Shown here: in pieces, positions 58,780 to 60,223 of the stretch
Layout: each line of letters starts with the position of its first letter
Numbering within the stretch: position 1 is the stretch's first letter
DNA from: Prevotella sp.
GTDB taxonomy: Bacteria; Bacteroidota; Bacteroidia; Bacteroidales; Bacteroidaceae
Length of the DNA: 60,223 nucleotides
Assembly (NCBI GenBank): GCA_017400455.1
Contig: JAFPTC010000089.1
Coordinates: 1-60,223, forward strand
Reading direction: 5' to 3'
The notes under the pieces: generated by a model
Databases searched by the model: none
Seen by the model: only the letters and a program-made list of their open reading frames with translations
Told to the model about the DNA's origin: nothing
Program-made: the position numbers and the translations under genes

Positions 58780-59540
58780 AGCTCTTTGACGGTCAACCAA
58801 TATCGCCGTTCCTCGTCTGACATCTTCTCAATGGCGTAGCGAAGGGCTGTGCGGGGCATCGTTGGGGCATGCTGGCGAAGGAAATCGCGAAGGAGGTCCA
58901 TCGAGCACCTCTTACCCATCTCGCGAAGCATCCAGCCAACGGCCTTATGCATCAGGTCGTGCGGATGGTGCAGATGAACGGCGGCATAGCGCAGGCACCA
59001 CGAGGCATCGCCCTGTTGCGACGTCTTCCATGTGCAGACTATGCTCATGCGTTGCCGCCAAAGGCACTGGCTCTGGGCTAACTCATCGAGCACTTTCAGC
59101 TTGTAGGCCCTGTCGCCCAGTCCGGAAGGCAGCAGCAGCCAATGGCCCAAAATCTTCGGAGCCGAGAGGTCCACCAAGTCCCAGTTGTTTGCCTGCTCGG
59201 CATGGTTCAGGTACATCGTCAGGATCTCGTCGCGTCCACGGATGGCGGCCGCGTCGTTCTGTAGCCGCTTCGTTGCCAGCCGCTCGAATTTCGCCACCAG
59301 CACCAGCAGTCCGCACAGCCTCACCTCGTGCCAGCGGCTCATCAGCAGCGTCGGCACCTCCTCCAGCGCAATGTCCTTGGCAGCCTGGACCACTTCTCTG
59401 GTCTGAGGCACCTTCAGGCCCAGGAACTCGTCGCCCTCGCCATACTCCCCCGGCCCAGTCTTGAAGAACCCCATGAGCACCCTGCGCTGCTCCTCATTGC
59501 GCAGCGACTCCATATAGTCGATGATTTCCCTTGCCGTCAT
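58776..59540 (-). CDS. DNA alkylation repair protein, AlkD-like
   Basis: 254 residues of HEAT-like helical repeats. 'FFKTGPGEYGEGDEFLGLKVPQTREV', 'HEVRLCGLLVLV', 'NNWDLVDLSAPKILG', 'DLMHKAVGWMLREMGKR' and 'MPRTALRYAIEKM' are AlkD/AlkC-type glycosylase motifs, including the Trp and Asp of the 'NWDLVD' site. It excises alkylated bases. Coupled to the MGMT-family gene by ATGA overlap, forming a two-gene alkylation-repair operon. Confidence 0.92.
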   Translation of the reverse strand: MTAREIIDYMESLRNEEQRRVLMGFFKTGPGEYGEGDEFLGLKVPQTREVVQAAKDIALEEVPTLLMSRWHEVRLCGLLVLVAKFERLATKRLQNDAAAIRGRDEILTMYLNHAEQANNWDLVDLSAPKILGHWLLLPSGLGDRAYKLKVLDELAQSQCLWRQRMSIVCTWKTSQQGDASWCLRYAAVHLHHPHDLMHKAVGWMLREMGKRCSMDLLRDFLRQHAPTMPRTALRYAIEKMSDEERRYWLTVKEL

Positions 59541-59576
59541 TGGTGAAACGCTTTACCTTCCATCATAGTCATTCCA

Positions 59577-59867
59577 TTACTTCGAAGCTATCTCCCTCAT
59601 TCTCCCTCTTAGCTCACGGTTGTCTTCGAGGAGGTTCCAGAGACCGTCTTCAGAGAGCACGCCGCGCTTGAGATTGGCAGGGAGACGTCCCGCCTCATCG
59701 TCGGCAAAGTCCTTTTTCCAGTTGTCACTGGCGTAATAGGCGCTGAGGGCATCAAGGTCGTCCGCCACTGCTGCATAGCGGTCGAGTGCAGCCGAGAGTT
59801 CCATCACAGCAGCCGAAGCCCGCTCCATGCGGCGCTCCATCTCATTGATTCTTGCTGTTTGTTCCAT
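59577..59867 (-). CDS. DUF4298 domain protein
   Basis: 96 residues, helical. 'RINEMERRMERASAAVMELSAALDRY', 'DLDALSAYYASDNWKKDFADDEAGRLP' and 'KRGVLSEDGLWNLLEDNRELRGRM' match the small DUF4298 family as I know it; function unknown. A promoter box TAACTTTG in the extended form TTTCGTAACTTTGC lies at 59888-59895, 21 bases upstream. It is separated by 36 bases from the AlkD-like gene, so it may lead that operon. Confidence 0.85.
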   Translation of the reverse strand: MEQTARINEMERRMERASAAVMELSAALDRYAAVADDLDALSAYYASDNWKKDFADDEAGRLPANLKRGVLSEDGLWNLLEDNRELRGRMREIASK

Positions 59868-59887
59868 AGTCTATTGCAATTTAGTGG

Positions 59888-59895
59888 CAAAGTTA
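59888..59895 (-). promoter_or_regulatory. -7 box of the DUF4298 gene
   Basis: TAACTTTG on the minus strand, preceded by TTTTTTCG. Confidence 0.65.
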
Positions 59896-60079
59896 CGAAA
59901 AAAAGTGGTCAAAACAAAAAAACGTTTCTCTTTTTAGCCGAGTGCCGAGTAAATAATCTATCGCTTTCCACATCTCACCGAACAAAACCGCTCCAAATAA
60001 CCGAACGAATCGTCCACAAATAACCGAATAAAATCGGGTTAAAAACCGTAAAGTGTTCGGTTTTTCAGCGAAAATTGAG

Positions 60080-60087
60080 TATCTTTG
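60080..60087 (+). promoter_or_regulatory. -7 box of the last, partial gene
   Basis: TATCTTTG, 10 bases before the ATG at 60098. The preceding bases hold degenerate AAATAACCGAA repeats and no gene. Confidence 0.6.
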
Positions 60088-60097
60088 CACCCGAATT

Positions 60098-60223
60098 ATG
60101 GCAAAGAGACTCTATACATATTTAATAATAGGTATAACCATCGTGCTGTCCATCGCGGCATGCACGAAGAATCACGGGGACAGGTTGAGTGTTTCAGCCG
60201 ACGCGTCGGCGAATCGTGAGCCT
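60098..60223 (+). CDS. Lipoprotein, N-terminal part (runs out of window)
   Basis: 42 codons are visible. A hydrophobic segment 'YLIIGITIVLSIAACTKNHG' contains a lipobox-like 'SIAAC', so the product should be lipidated and periplasmic or surface-bound. Nothing more can be said; possible relatives include histidine-kinase-type or binding lipoproteins, but no domain is visible. Confidence 0.75.
   Translation, partial: MAKRLYTYLIIGITIVLSIAACTKNHGDRLSVSADASANREP

Noticed and set aside
59893-60090. 65-codon minus-strand frame
   Set aside because: It lies over degenerate AAATAACCGAA repeats and across the promoter of the last gene.

Overview
The window is from a member of the Bacteroidales, most likely a Prevotella-type organism of a gut or rumen community. 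Four things support this: many promoters of the Bacteroidetes form TAnnTTTG; a PorQ homologue next to cmk; surface proteins and carbohydrate-active enzymes ending in short 'YDLxGR...KGiyI..GKK' tails of the type IX secretion kind; and a set of plant-polysaccharide enzymes. The DNA is fairly GC-rich except for the island at about 46.8-54.5 kb, which is visibly richer in AT. No search was run; all assignments come from reading the proteins and DNA.

Layout. 1-19.4 kb: six co-directional genes for exported proteins (a partial Ig-like surface protein, a predicted outer-membrane barrel, a 3,062-residue giant, a fibronectin-III-like protein and two lipoproteins), apparently one envelope assembly. 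19.4-25.7 kb: housekeeping genes (alanine dehydrogenase remnant, tRNA-Ser, TatD, polyprenyl synthase, TonB-like protein, PorQ, cmk, a PheC-like periplasmic protein). 26.3-39.8 kb: carbohydrate enzymes for mannan, rhamnogalacturonan, xylan and beta-glucan (GH26, GH28, PL11, a three-domain esterase/zincin, GH115, GH16) without SusC/SusD, interrupted by an SDR and an MFS transporter. 40-45.9 kb: luxS facing an O-acetylhomoserine sulfhydrylase gene, then a cassette (phosphoesterase lipoprotein, barrel-like protein, CE7 esterase) bounded by a 55-bp inverted promoter module, then a GMP-synthase ATPase-domain gene. 45.9-54.9 kb: an accessory island with an orphan RelB/DinJ antitoxin, a four-gene defence-like operon (EcoRI-family adenine methyltransferase, DUF262-HNH, SF2 helicase, unknown protein), a truncated outer-membrane protein gene, and a GNAT toxin-like gene overlapped by a previously unlisted 52-codon gene. 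54.9-60.2 kb: hrpB, bcp, an alkylation-repair pair, a DUF4298 gene and the start of a lipoprotein gene.

Two themes stand out. First, the four-gene operon at 47.2-52.4 kb has the parts of a modification-plus-nuclease-plus-translocase defence system but matches no named system I can recall; a structured non-coding element lies just upstream of it. Second, the genome carries many families of short palindromic repeats, and several copies lie inside genes in frame: the central loop of the MFS transporter, the catalytic region of GH115, and the signal peptide of the barrel protein. This suggests these repeats move or are rewritten and are tolerated as linker peptide.
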